Shown: positions 21,343-32,043 of the stretch, piece after piece
Numbering within the stretch: position 1 is the first letter of the stretch
How the letters are laid out: every line of letters begins with the position of its first letter
Assembly: GCF_963583255.1 (NCBI RefSeq)
Contig: NC_084805.1
Coordinates: 11,524,827-11,588,826 of the forward strand
Source: Pyrus communis
Taxonomy: Eukaryota > Streptophyta > Magnoliopsida > Rosales > Rosaceae
Reading direction: 5' to 3'
Length of the DNA: 64,000 nucleotides
Program-made: the position numbers and the translations under genes
The notes under the pieces: generated by a model
Seen by the model: only the letters and a program-made list of their open reading frames with translations
Told to the model about the DNA's origin: nothing
The model's database searches: none

Positions 21343-21813
21343 TCAGTGCGAGTGGGGAGAACCAGAAGCGACCCAACCCTTTGGCTTCTTGGAGGCGAAA
21401 GCAGAGTCGGGGTACTTGACCTCGTCGTCGAGAGTAGAGCGAGCCATTTGGCGGGTCAACCCAGCGAGGTAGTCTTCCTCGTCGCTCTCAGTCTCGCTCG
21501 ACTCGACCGGCGAAATGAAATCCGATGAAACCCCAAAAGTGCCGCCGTAAGGAAACTCAAACGGGAACAGAGCCTTCGGAGCATCAGTATCAAACCCATA
21601 CCCGCCACTTTTATTGGTCTTTGAGTTGAGCTCCATGGCCGGTGCGTCGTCGTTTCTCCCCGCGTCGTGAAGGCCGCTGAAGCTGGTGTTCTGCTGGCGG
21701 AAAGCTGCGTTGTCGAGCTACGTCAGAGCTCCGGAGAGTGGCGGCTGGTCCTCCGCGAAGGAGTGGAACGCCATTCCGTGAGGGATCTGCTGCTGGTGGT
21801 GATGAAACGCCAT
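21343..21813 (-). pseudogene. Captured plant gene fragment, function unknown
   Basis: From ATG 21813 the minus frame reads MAFHHHQQQIPHGMAF, meets one stop near 21720, and continues through MELNSKTNKSGGYGFDTDAP, PFEFPYGG, ESDEEDYLAGLTRQMARSTL and WVASGSPHSH to a stop at 21343. The LTRQMA and SGSPxS blocks recall uncharacterised plant-specific proteins, but I cannot name the family. GC content and codon use are higher than in the surrounding element, as expected of a host exon. Confidence 0.6.
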
Positions 21814-22360
21814 TTTTTCGAGTTGAATTGTGAGAAATCAGAGAGAAGAGCTTAAAGCTTAAGGCTTTTTCAGTGCATATAGGAAAAGCGCAGTTTGGGC
21901 TTTGAGAGCCGGGCCCGGGCCTGGTGGGAGAAGAAGCAGAATGGGCCTCTTGTGCGGTCTATGGCATTAGCCGGTCTCTAGGCTTCTGGGCCTGTAAATT
22001 GGAGGGAGGCCTGGCTTTTGACTCTCTTTTTGTCGGTGGAGAAGAAGGGGCAACCTAATTCCTTTCTTTATTTTTTGTTGTTGTTGTTGTTGTTTTTTTT
22101 TTTTTTTTTTCTAATTATATATATATATATATATATTTTAAAGAAACTGTAACAATTTTATGAAAAGTAATATCTTCCCCTGTAATAAAATTGACTTTTA
22201 TTAGTCAAGCATTTAATGAAACCTTTAATTTTTTATTTTGATATGACTGGACTCGAAAATTGAATGTTTGAGTTGCCTACGTACCCCTCCAAAGAAAAGA
22301 TCAAGTCATAATGTAGTTCAAATACATATATATTTTTTTTTTTGTTGGTGCCGTATATAG
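21814..22360 (-). promoter_or_regulatory. Probable captured host promoter/5'UTR, then AT-rich DNA
   Basis: Upstream of the fragment at 21813, the minus strand holds several GGCCCA/TGGGCC-type (site II) motifs between about 21893 and 22010, a common arrangement in plant housekeeping promoters. This suggests genomic capture including promoter, in contrast to a spliced mRNA copy. From 22070 to 22360 there are T-tracts, (TGT)n, (TA)n at 22116-22136 and no gene. Confidence 0.4.
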
Positions 22361-22590
22361 TTTATGCTCTTGTGGGCTAGGAGCATTTTGTTGTCACCTT
22401 TTACGCTCGTGCGAACAATGAGCTTTTGGTGCCATTTGCAGTTTCAGCTCATGCAAGCAAGGAGTGTTTGTTGTCGCCTTTTATGCTCGTGCGGACAAGG
22501 AGCTTTGGTTGTCGCCTTTTATGCTCGTGCGGACAAGGAGCTTTGGTTGTCACCTTTTAGGCTCGTGCGAACGAGGAACGTTTTTGAATT
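22361..22590. repeat. Minisatellite of ~38-bp units in E3
   Basis: Four to five units carrying GCTCGTGCGGACAAGGAGC and TTGGTTGTCGCCTTTTATG, the last ones almost perfect, the earlier ones degenerate (TTGTGGGCTAGGAGC, GTGCGAACAATGAGC). It lies between the end of the Gag frame and the captured genes. Confidence 0.8.
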
Positions 22591-22592
22591 TG

Positions 22593-25310
22593 TCAAACGA
22601 TCTTAGAGAGGCATTCCTTGCAATCTTCATAGCAAGGAGTCTTGACTGAGTGATTGAAGAAATCTTTGGGGAAGAAATCGCGCATCGTGATGGCAATGGA
22701 CGATCTTTGTGTCATAACTTCATCATCCTCAACACTTTCATGTAGCTTTGAAGGTTGACGGTAGCTGCTTTGCCCCCTTTCCGATTGGTGAACTTGTGGA
22801 GGAGACCTATGTTTCTTGTGCATTTTCTTTGGAGTGACATAAGTTCATCCTTCAACTTCACTTGACTTGACTGACATGGTTTTGGAGCATGCCCCCAGCG
22901 GTTGAGGTGAAGATTTTGAGTTCAAAGAGCCAGAAGTGACGGTGGTATAGTTTGACTTCACCACATCATTAAGATCTAGCTCGATGATCCCTTTCTGAGC
23001 CAACTTCATGATGAGATCTTTTAGCACAAAGCACTTTTCCGTCGGATGACTAATGAAGCGGTGGAATTTACAGTACCTTAGACTGTCAGTACGATTCATC
23101 TCTTCCGGCCGTTTACACTCAGGTAGGTCGATCAACTTTTTTTCCAACAAGTCATCTAACATGGCAACCACGTCAGAGTCGGGGAATGGATAAGTCTTCT
23201 CCTCAAGCTCTTTCAAAGTGCGTCTACGTATCTCTTGATCACACAAAGCTTTGGTTTGAATCGCCTTGCCTCGTGTATGGATTTTGACTGGAGTTGTGTT
23301 GACCGTCATTGCTTCCTTGGTGGGTTTCCATGCAGCCTTATCCACCTTTGGCCCCAAAACTTTGTCATTCTTGTAGTCGGGGATTTGTTCTTTCTTCCCA
23401 TGACGGGTGATGCTTAACTCCACATCATGGTCGCGGGTGGCTAACTCCTCAAATGTTCGTGGTTTGATGCCTTGAAGGATGTAGTGTAGTCCCCACTGCA
23501 TGCCTTGAACGCACATCTCAATGGCGGAGGTTTCAGAAAGCCGATCTTTGCAATCCAGACTTAAGAAGCACCATCTATTTATGTAGTCGATGACAGGTTC
23601 ATCTCTCCACTGTTTCGTACTGGTCAGCTCTAGCATGCTCACAGTGCGACGAGTGCTGTAGAAATGGTTGAGGAATTCCCTTTCTAGCTGGTCCCAACTG
23701 TTGATAGACTCAGGTTCGAGGTCAGTGTACCAGTCAAAAGCGTTACTTTTCAGCGAACGCACGAACTGTTTGACGAGGTAGTCTCCCTTTGTCCCAGCAT
23801 TGTTGCAAGTTTCAATGAAATGGGCGAAATGTTGCTTCGGGTTGCCTTTTCCATCGAACTGCATGAATTTTGGGGGCTGATAACCCCTTGGCATCTTCAA
23901 AGCATCAATCTTCTTGGAGTAAGGCTTTGAGTACAATACGGAGTCATGCGAGCTTCCTTCGTACTGTGTCTTGACAGTGCTTGCGATTATCTCCTGTAGC
24001 TGCTGGATAGAGAGAGATCCCATCAATGCCGTTGCTTGGTCTAGCTTCGGCTTCTCTTCAACTTTCTCCACTGATGGCTCCTCTTCTTCGTCGTCTTTTT
24101 TCTTTAATAGGCCAATATTTGGGTTGACTTTCACGTCGGGCAGCGCATCTAGTTGGTTGACAAGCGCGGCAATCTGCAAGTCCTTCTCTTCCACAGTCCG
24201 TGTGAGCTTTGCGATTGCTTCATTCATCCGAGCTAGCTGCTCCTCGATTGAAGTTGCTCCAGTGGTCATGACTCGCATGGTTGTACTGCCGCTTGGATCA
24301 GGGTCGGAGAGTAGGGACACTGAGTATTTCCTTGGGCTTTCGTCTTCTTTACCTTCTTGAACCGTGATGTAGAAAACATCTTGGATCTCCTCTTCAGTGC
24401 CGTTCTCTTGGGTTTGTTGGCATGAAGATTTGCCAGTGTGGACGATGATGCGCCTCCTTACCTTCAGTGGTCCTTTTGTGTCGACCTCTAGGATTGCTTG
24501 GCGCTCCATCCTTGAAAGAATCAAGCTTCGAGCGTCGTCTTTTTCTCCTAACCCATCGAGCTTTTCTCCCTTTGGGGTTGTCTTCCTCTTTCCAAAAGGC
24601 TTCTCATTATCTTCAAATCTTTCTGAAGCTGATCGTCGCAGAGGAGAGATAACTGTGTTGCTTTGTTTCTTAAGCTTTAACAACCTTTCAAAAACAGAGC
24701 TTTGGGATGTCGGCGCGTTAAGCCTCTTGAAGACAGAGGTTCGATCTTAACCACCAATGCGATTAAGCACTGAAGTTCTGGAGCTTGAATGGCTCATCCT
24801 ATCGAAGACCGACGTCCGAGGGGAGGGTTTAGGCTCTTCTTGGTCTTGTTCAATGCTCACGCTGATGTGTTGAGCGGTAGCTTTCTTCACTTTGCTTGAA
24901 ATCTTCACGGGTGCATTTGGTGTGAAGCCAAGTCCAGCTTTGTTGTTGTCAACTCCATAATCATGCTCCTTCAACTTCTTTTGAGTCTCGGTGAGGTCGC
25001 GATCCTTGTCGTTGACGGTGTTTGAAACCTTCTTTCCAAGATTTGAAGAGGAAGCAAAGTCATGCCTAGCCTTTGACATGAGTTCGTAGGCATTTGGGTT
25101 GAAGCCTTCTTCGGTCCTCTTAGTTGGAAGAGAGCTTGGTTTCACTATGACACCATGTTGCGCCTCCAGACGGTTGATGAGTCCGGCGGTTTGCAAGTTT
25201 TTCTCCTCTGCAGTCTTTATCAGCCTTGCAATTGTTTCCTTCATCTGAACCAGCTGTTTCTCAATGGAGGTAGTGCCGATAGTCATGACTCGATCTTTGT
25301 TTGAAGCCAT
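22593..25310 (-). pseudogene. E3 Gag polyprotein (Tat-like) with two in-frame stops
   Basis: One frame from ATG 25310 (MASNKDRVMTIGTTSIEKQL) to a stop at 22593, about 905 codons, broken only by stops at 24747-24749 and 22845-22847. Order: coiled-coil segments (EKQLVQMKETIARLIKTAEE, and again [20 protein letters not shown]), repeated RTSVF-type motifs, and the capsid-like gag domain ([20 protein letters not shown] to [19 protein letters not shown]). A YCKFHR...[11 protein letters not shown] pattern typical of Tat Gag and a late ITMRDFFPKDFF block follow. It would package element RNA in the cytoplasm. No protease or pol follows. The duplicated N-terminal coiled coil suggests an internal duplication. 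Confidence 0.85.
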
Positions 25311-25360
25311 GGACTGTGCTTGAATATCTTGAATGGAGACAGAGATGAGAGGTAGAGATG

Positions 25361-25378
25361 GTCCTACCGAGCGTGCCA
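25361..25378 (-). promoter_or_regulatory. E3 primer binding site
   Basis: The plus strand reads GTCCTACCGAGCGTGCCA, ending in the CCA of a tRNA 3' end, 4 nt from the LTR at 25383. The minus-strand form TGGCACGCTCGGTAGG is a common start of plant gypsy interiors. I could not assign the tRNA from memory. Confidence 0.75.
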
Positions 25379-25382
25379 AGTT

Positions 25383-26353
25383 TGTGAACACAAAAAATTC
25401 CTGCAACAAGAAACAAGAATACCGTGTACAAAATATATTTTGTATTAATGATTTTAGGGTTACAATCTCTTTGTAATTTGATCTTCTGATTCTATCTTCG
25501 TAGAGTGTAGGTTTGTGAATGAGCTGTTGATCCAAAGGGCCGTCGAGGCTTGGTCTAAGGATGAACAGTTGATGAACGGATCTTCAAGGGGCGTTGGGCT
25601 TAATCTTGAAGAATGGGTGTATGGGTTTGTGGATGAGCTGTTGATCGAAAGGGCCGTCGGGGCTTAATCTAGGGATGAACAGTTGATGAACGGATATTCG
25701 AGGGCTTTTGGGCTTGATCTTGAAGACTGGGTGTATGGATTTCTTCAAGGGCTTTTGGGCTTGATCTTGAAGGTTGATGGATGAGCGGATCTTCAAGGGC
25801 TTTTGGGCTTAATCTTGAAGAACGATTGGATGTGTGGATTTGTTGAGGTTGTTGATTCAAAGGGCCGTTGGGGCTTGATCTTAGGATGAACGGATGATGA
25901 ACGCTTTCTTCAAGGGGCCGTCGAGGCTTGATCTTGAGTCGGCGGAAGTTCTTCAAGGGCTGTTGGGGCTTGACCTTGAAGGAGGGTTTGACGAAGAACG
26001 AAGAGTGTTTTCTTGATCCTTCGGGATTTGCTTGAGAGCTTTAGAGTTTCAAGGCTTCAAGGTTTTGGTGTGATGTGAATTCCCTTCTTTCTTTCTCTTC
26101 TTTCTTCTTTTTCCTCAAATGAATTCCTTGGCTTCCTATTTATAGAATTCCAAAACTTGATTTTTGGATTTAAATAATCAGATGAAATAAATCATTTCTG
26201 CCAGGTATTGACACGTGTCCTATTTGATGACTTTTCCAATTTATTTCGATTTTTCGTTGAGTCACACGCTACATGTAAAATTTATATGACACGTGAGCGT
26301 TGAAATTTTAATTATTGGTCAACATTCATTTCACCGAAATTTTGATGTCTACA
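25383..26353 (-). repeat. E3 5' LTR
   Basis: 971 bp, the same length as 16167-17137, bounded by TGTGAACAC and TGTCTACA on the plus strand, next to the PBS on the left and the TSD TTATG on the right (26354-26358). It has the same internal GGGCCGT-type repeats. Confidence 0.95.
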
Positions 26354-26358
26354 TTATG

Positions 26359-29300
26359 TAGTTAACGACATGCCTAAAATACTACCCACCATTATACTTG
26401 ACAAAATGGCCCAAGACTTTTTCCTTGCATATCTCTCGGATGATTTCACTAAGTTTATTGTAAACTATAAAGTGAATAGATTCGATCATACTTTTAACGA
26501 GATGATTGACATGTGCTGTAAATTTGAAAAATGTTTCAAAAAGGACAGTGGGAGAGAGAATGCAAAAACAAGGAAAAGGTTACATAACAAGAAGGCAAAG
26601 AAATCCAAAGGAACATGCTTTCATTGTGGAAAGGATGAACGTTGGAAGAAGAAATACAGGGTGCGCATTGCGAGCCTTATGACACGAACTTTTGAAGAGA
26701 CTATTTCGGTCATAGAAAGTGCTTTTACAGTGAGCTCCAATTCCTGGATATTTGATTCAGGCGCTAGTCAACATATCTGTAATACGATGCAGGGACTAAC
26801 AGAGAGCAAGACACTGCGCAATGGGGAGATAGTTGTGCGAGTTGGGAACGGCACTAAAATCTCTGCAAAAGCAATAGGCACCTATATGCTTAAACTACCC
26901 TCTGGGGAAGTCTTGGAACTTAAAAATTGTTTATATTTTCCTTCATGTATAAAGAATTTGATTTCTATCTCTAAGCTTTTACGAGATGGGCACTCAGTAT
27001 TGTTTGACAAAATGAGTTGCACTTTATACTTGAACGGTCGTATTATCTCTCATGGTAATATGATAGAGGGACTTTTTCACCGAGAGACGAATAGTGGTTT
27101 GCACTGTATTGAAAGCGGGAATACCTCAAAACCCAAAAGGGCTAGAGAAGAAGTTAATCAAGAAAAGATGTGGCATCTTAAACTTGGACATGTGAACCTT
27201 GATAAGATTCGCAAGATGTCGAAAGACGGATATTTCCGCCCGTTAGGTAATGACCAGATGGGTACTTGTGAATGTTGCTTGAAAGGGAAGATGACCAAAT
27301 CTCCATTCACTGGGAAAGGAGAGCGTGCCACTGAAATTCTAGGATTAATCCACACTGACGTATGTGGACCTATGTCTACTACGTCGAGAGGAGGCTTCTC
27401 CTACTATATCACATTCACCGACGATCACTCTCGGTTTGGCTATATGTATCTTATGAAGTACAAGTCAGAATCCTTTGAAAGGTTCAAAGAATTCAAGAAT
27501 GAAGTTGAGAAGCAAACTGGGAAACAGATAAAGATCCTAAGATCAGATCGAGGGGGTGAATATCTGAGTAATGAGTTCCTAGATTATCTCAAAGAGTGTG
27601 GAATAATATCACAGTGGACTCCACCGGGAACTCCACAACTTAATGGAGTTTCTGAAAGGAGAAATCGAACCTTGATGAACATGGTTCGTTCTATGATGAG
27701 TTACGCTGATCTACCAGTAACATTATGGGGATACGCTCTATATACAGCAGCTTACTTGCTTAATAGAGTACCTTCCAAATCAGTTTCACAAACGCCCTAT
27801 GAGATATGGCATGGAAGAAAGCCAAGTCTTAAGCATATTAAGATTTGGGGTTGTGAAGCATATGTTAAGAAGCTTGAAGCTACTAAGCTTGAAGCGAGAT
27901 CAGTAAGGTGCTATTTTGTGGGATATCCTAGAGAAACTATGGGATATGAGTTCTACCATCCTGACGACCAGAAAGTCTTTGTCGCCAGAACTGCTATGTT
28001 TCTTGAGGAACAATTTGTTCTCAAATGAACTATAAGTAAAACGATGGAAATTAATGAGATTAATGATGAACCATAAACAAGCACACGACATGTTGACAAC
28101 CCTGTTCCTGAACCCCTAGTTCCACGTAGATCTGAACGGGTTAGTAAGCCACCTAAGAGGTATGGCTTAGACAATGAATTTGCGGAATTGCACCTTCTAG
28201 GTGACAATGACACAAAGGAGGACCCTAGGGACTACACTGAAGCAATGTCCGACATTGATTCAAAGAGATGGCATGAGGCCATGAAATCCGAGATGGATTC
28301 CATGTATCAAAATCAGGTCTGGACTCTTGAAGACCCTCCAAAAGGTATAGTACCTGTTGGAAATAAATGGGTATTCAAGAGGAAGATAGGCGTTGATGGG
28401 AACGTGGAGACTTATAAGGCTAGACTAGTAGCCAAAGGTTACAGGCAACGAGAAGGGATTGACTATGAAGAAACTTTCTCTCCTGTAGCCATGATTAAGT
28501 CCATTTGGATTTTGCTTGCTATAGCTGCGTACCATGATTATGAAATCTGGCAAATGGATGTGAAGACAGCCTTTCTGAACGGCTACCTAGAGGAAGAGCT
28601 TTATATGGCTCAACCCGAAGGTTTCGTGTCCAAGTCTGAAAAGACTAAGGTATGCAAGCTTCAGAGGTCCATTTATGGACTTAAGCAAGCCTCCAGGAGC
28701 TAGAACATTCATTTTGATACTGAAATGAAATCGTTTGGTTTTACTCAAAACGAAGACGACAATTGTGTTTATCAAAAAGTCGTTGGGGAAGCAGTTGTAT
28801 TCCTAGTGTTATATGTAGATGACATATTACTATTCGGGAATGACACTGCAGTACTTTCTTTTGTAAAAGTGTGGTTGTCCAAAACCTTCCACATGAAAGA
28901 TTTAGGAGATGCATCTTATGTACTTGGGATAAAGCTCTATCGTGATAGATCCAGAAAATTAATTGGATTATCCCAATCTATGTACATTGATAAGGTGCTA
29001 AGTAGGTTCCAGATGGAGCAATCTAAGAAAGGTATTCTTCCTGTAGGACATGGAATTCATCTTTCTAAGTCCATGGGACCTAAGACTCCTGAAGAGATAC
29101 GGCATATGAATATGATTCCTTATGCTTCCGCCATAGGAAGTCTTATGTATGCCATGATATGCACAAGGCCTAATATCGCATATGCTGTGAGCATTACTAG
29201 TCGATATCAATCTAACCCAGGATTAGAACACTGGGCAGCTGTCAAGACGGTCCTTAAGTACTTAAGAAGAACTAAGGACATGTTCCTCATTTATGGAGGA

Positions 29301-29800
29301 GCGACAGAGTTGCGAGTGGAAGGCTATACAGACGCAGATTTCCAATCTGACGTCGATGATAGAAGTTCCAACTCCGGATATGTATTCACTCTGAATGGTG
29401 GGGCTGTCAGCTGGAAAAGCAAGAAACAAAGTGTAATTGCTGATTCCACGACAGAGGCTGAATATGTCGCTGCAGCTGAAGCCGGCAAAGAAGCTTCTGG
29501 ATGAAGAAGTTCATCACTGAACTTGGAGTGGTTCCAACCATTACATCACCAGTAACTTTGTACTGTGATAATAGTGGGGCGATAGCTCAAGCCAAGGAAC
29601 CCAGGGCACATCAAAAGAACAAGCATTTTGATAGGCGCTTTAATATCATTAGAAGATATGCTGCCGAGGGGAAAGTTAACATCCTCAAAGTTGCTTCAGC
29701 CGATAACGTAGCAGATCCACTAACGAAGCCAATGTCTCAAATCCAGCTTGACCGTCATATGGAAAAGATGGGTATTAGATACATGGGAAGATGGCTTTGA
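26359..29800 (+). pseudogene. Copia1 Gag-Pol, nearly complete but with four lesions
   Basis: A single frame resumes after E3 (recognisable Gag from ATG 26370). Order: end of Gag (DFFLAYLSDDFTKFIVNYKV), a damaged zinc knuckle (CFHCGKDERWKKKYR; last His and Cys lost), aspartic protease (WIFDSGASQHIC), GAG-pre-integrase (WHLKLGHVNLDKI...CECC), and integrase with D (IHTDVCGP), D (RSDRGGEY) and E (NGVSERRNRT). RT follows ([32 protein letters not shown]), then RNase H (EGYTDADFQSD, CDNSGAIAQAKEP). Lesions: stops at 28026 (TGA), 28074 (TAA) and 28701 (TAG at a Trp), and a one-base deletion near 29495 in the RNase H region. It once copied and integrated Copia1; now defective. Confidence 0.93.
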
Positions 29801-29804
29801 GTGC

Positions 29805-29815
29805 AAGTGGGAGAT
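29805..29815 (+). promoter_or_regulatory. Copia1 polypurine tract
   Basis: AAGTGGGAGAT directly before the 3' LTR start TGTTGG at 29816, five bases after the Pol stop codon. Confidence 0.9.
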
Positions 29816-31677
29816 TGTTGGAAGTATGCCCACAAAGCCACTCATTTGATGTAATAGCTTTTTGGAATACTTATTGTGTTAAACTTTTATATGTTTAATA
29901 GAGGGCAAAGCTTATTGTTAATCACTATTTATAGTATCTAGTGTTTAAGCAATAAGGGAATCCAAGGAATGTATTTGATCTAAGAGACAAGTGATTTAAG
30001 TTAGTTAAATTAACAAGACCTTTCTCTTATGTTCATTCCTAAAACGTTCCTAGCCATAGGATTGCCAATTGGGCATTGACAATCCGCTAAGGTTAGTATG
30101 TGTTATGTCGACTCAAGCGTGAGTATGAACTAGTCTCAAGTCATTGGTGTTGGACACTAAGGCAAACACATAGGCGCTCGAAAGAGTAATCGAGTACACT
30201 AAACAACGATCAAACGAGAGTTCGAACATACATGTCATGTGAGAACTCGATAGTTGCAATATGCAAAGTAGTCCTTTGACCTAAGGCATCATTGATGTCT
30301 AATGGTTAGGTCCTTGATCTTTGATTATGTCAACGACATTTCATTGGAGTGTCCACGGCATTGTTGGGGTCAAGCTATCTAGTCATGTAGGCATATGAAT
30401 GCACAACAAGGGATCTCTAACCTTCCATGGTGGAAGGAGAATACTCTAAGATATGATTCGAGAGTCTTTGGCCAAAGCATATGAATATGACTAAGGAAGC
30501 TTGTTCCAAATCATATTCAATTGAATCATATAGAGAAGTATCACATTGGATAGTAGACATGAAACAAACTATCACTTAAACAATGTGATTAAGAGTATTG
30601 TATTAGAGAAGGACCGTATTGCATTGTAGTTGTAATTGGATAGGTTCTCCAACCACTTCTACTTAGCTTGGGTAACCATGACATGCTGCTAGGCGTCACC
30701 CATGGTTTGTGGAAGCCCTAAAGATTAGCAAACACTAATTTTAAGGGAGAATTGAAATGTGGTTTCAATTCACAATCGATCGTTAAGAGTAACATCGCCC
30801 ACTACCTCGCTAATTGGAACCTAATGGATCGTACACCGAGTAAGGATATAAGTGAAGAAATTATATGAAATGGATAAGCAATTAAATGGTTTAATTGAAG
30901 AATGGTCAAGATTAATTAAATAGTTAATTAATTATACGAAACGTTCGTATTGGGCGTTTAAATTAGTTTTGGGCTTCGGGGCACAAAAACGTTTTGGTCC
31001 ACAAGGCCCATTATGTTTAAGTTGTATGACAACTAAAACAAAATGGGCAATTAAGCCCAATAACCACATATGGCCGGCCATAAGGGTGAGGGGTAGCAAA
31101 CTTGTATTAATTACAAGTTTGCCACTCACATGAAATGAAGTATAAAATCAACATTATAGCTTTGTTTCACATTAGGGTTTTCTAATTGAATTTGGGTGAA
31201 ACATATTCTCTCATTTTCTACATAGAGGCCGGCCACTTAGGGGAGGAACATCTAGCAATCTATTCTTCCCTAAGTCATCCATTTCATCTTCATACTACAT
31301 CTTTGGTGTGGAGACTTAGAGACACCAAACATTTGGTGTTTTGGAGAACAAATCCTCAAATCCTCAAAGAAGAAAATGAGCACTAAAAGGGAGGAAATCA
31401 CAAGGAAGATCCAAGGAGCAAGGAGGTGACTTGAAGGCCCTCTACTTGGGTGAATCCCTTGTGCAATCAAGGATGAGCTTCAAGGGTAAAGAATCTCTAA
31501 AATCTTATTCTCTTTAATATTGTTAAAGAGTCTTATGGTTCACCATATACTAGGCTTTGAAAGTCATGGGTTGTATGAATTGTTTTTGGATGCATGCCTA
31601 CTTTAATTTTTTAATAGTTTGCCTATGTATTCAAATGTTCTTTACATGTTCTTAGCTAGGACATAAATTTTCCTTCA
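29816..31677 (+). repeat. Copia1 3' LTR
   Basis: 1862 bp, colinear with 1921-3783 (one base shorter), ends CCTTCA and is followed by the TSD AGGGG at 31678-31682. Confidence 0.95.
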
Positions 31678-31682
31678 AGGGG

Positions 31683-32043
31683 TGCGGCAGATATTGGAGG
31701 GAAAGGAGAGTGGATTGCTAGGCAAGGTAAGGCTTTCTAGAAGGGAATAGGCGCCACCTTTGTAGGGTTTCTAGAAACAATGTGTTTTGTGGCTGATTTG
31801 GGACTTCTAGAAGAGAATGCTTCTAGAAAGAGGTTCTAGAAATATATATTTAGGTCCCCTTACAGCTATGATTAAGGCATGATAAGATTAGGATAGGAAA
31901 AGATAAGATTGGATAAGGTATTGGATAATGTTTCCTTTTTTTAGCTGATTCCTTATCTTCTTTGTCTTGAATTTAATTTCTTCATCTTCTTATCAGATTC
32001 CTAGCCTTTTGAACTCCAAATTCATCCATCCATCTTGGCCTAT
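31683..32043 (-). mobile_element. Outer Athila-like LTR, segment 2 of 3
   Basis: Lies between Copia1 and E4. It contains several TTCTAGAA-type sites and AT-rich DNA; the sequence ends in CCTAT (32039-32043), the TSD of E4, repeated at 43934-43938. No gene. It differs from the E1 and E4 LTR middle, where those carry the minisatellite. Confidence 0.75.

Larger units (their letters stand above)
16167..26353 (-). mobile_element. E3: Tat-like gypsy element with gag and captured host genes
   Basis: LTRs of 971 bp at 16167-17137 and 25383-26353, TSD TTATG (16162-16166, 26354-26358). Minus-strand order: 5' LTR, PBS (25361-25378), Gag frame (22593-25310), minisatellite and AT-rich DNA, three host gene fragments (20360-21813), the antisense cargo gene (18889-19521), polypurine tract, 3' LTR. 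There is no protease, RT or integrase, so it depends on a partner's Pol. The left LTR terminus is CG in place of TG. Twin LTRs differ at a modest number of sites. Confidence 0.92.
1921..31677 (+). mobile_element. Copia1: Ty1/Copia LTR retrotransposon with two nested insertions
   Basis: LTRs at 1921-3783 and 29816-31677 begin TGTTGGAA and end CCTTCA, with a perfect 5-bp TSD AGGGG (1916-1920, 31678-31682). A tRNA-iMet PBS follows the 5' LTR; a polypurine tract and Pol precede the 3' LTR. Its own sequence is 1921-5039, 15348-16166 and 26359-29815, plus the LTR; E1 and E3 fill the gaps. The order of domains (protease, integrase, RT, RNase H) is that of Copia. By eye the LTRs differ at a few tens of sites, so it is younger than the outer LTR and older than E4. 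Confidence 0.95.

Noticed and set aside
22082..22140. T-rich/(TA)n stretch as a retrotransposed poly(A) junction of the captured genes.
   Set aside because: It lies on the upstream side of the captured genes, has no target duplication and is interrupted; simple low-complexity DNA fits as well.
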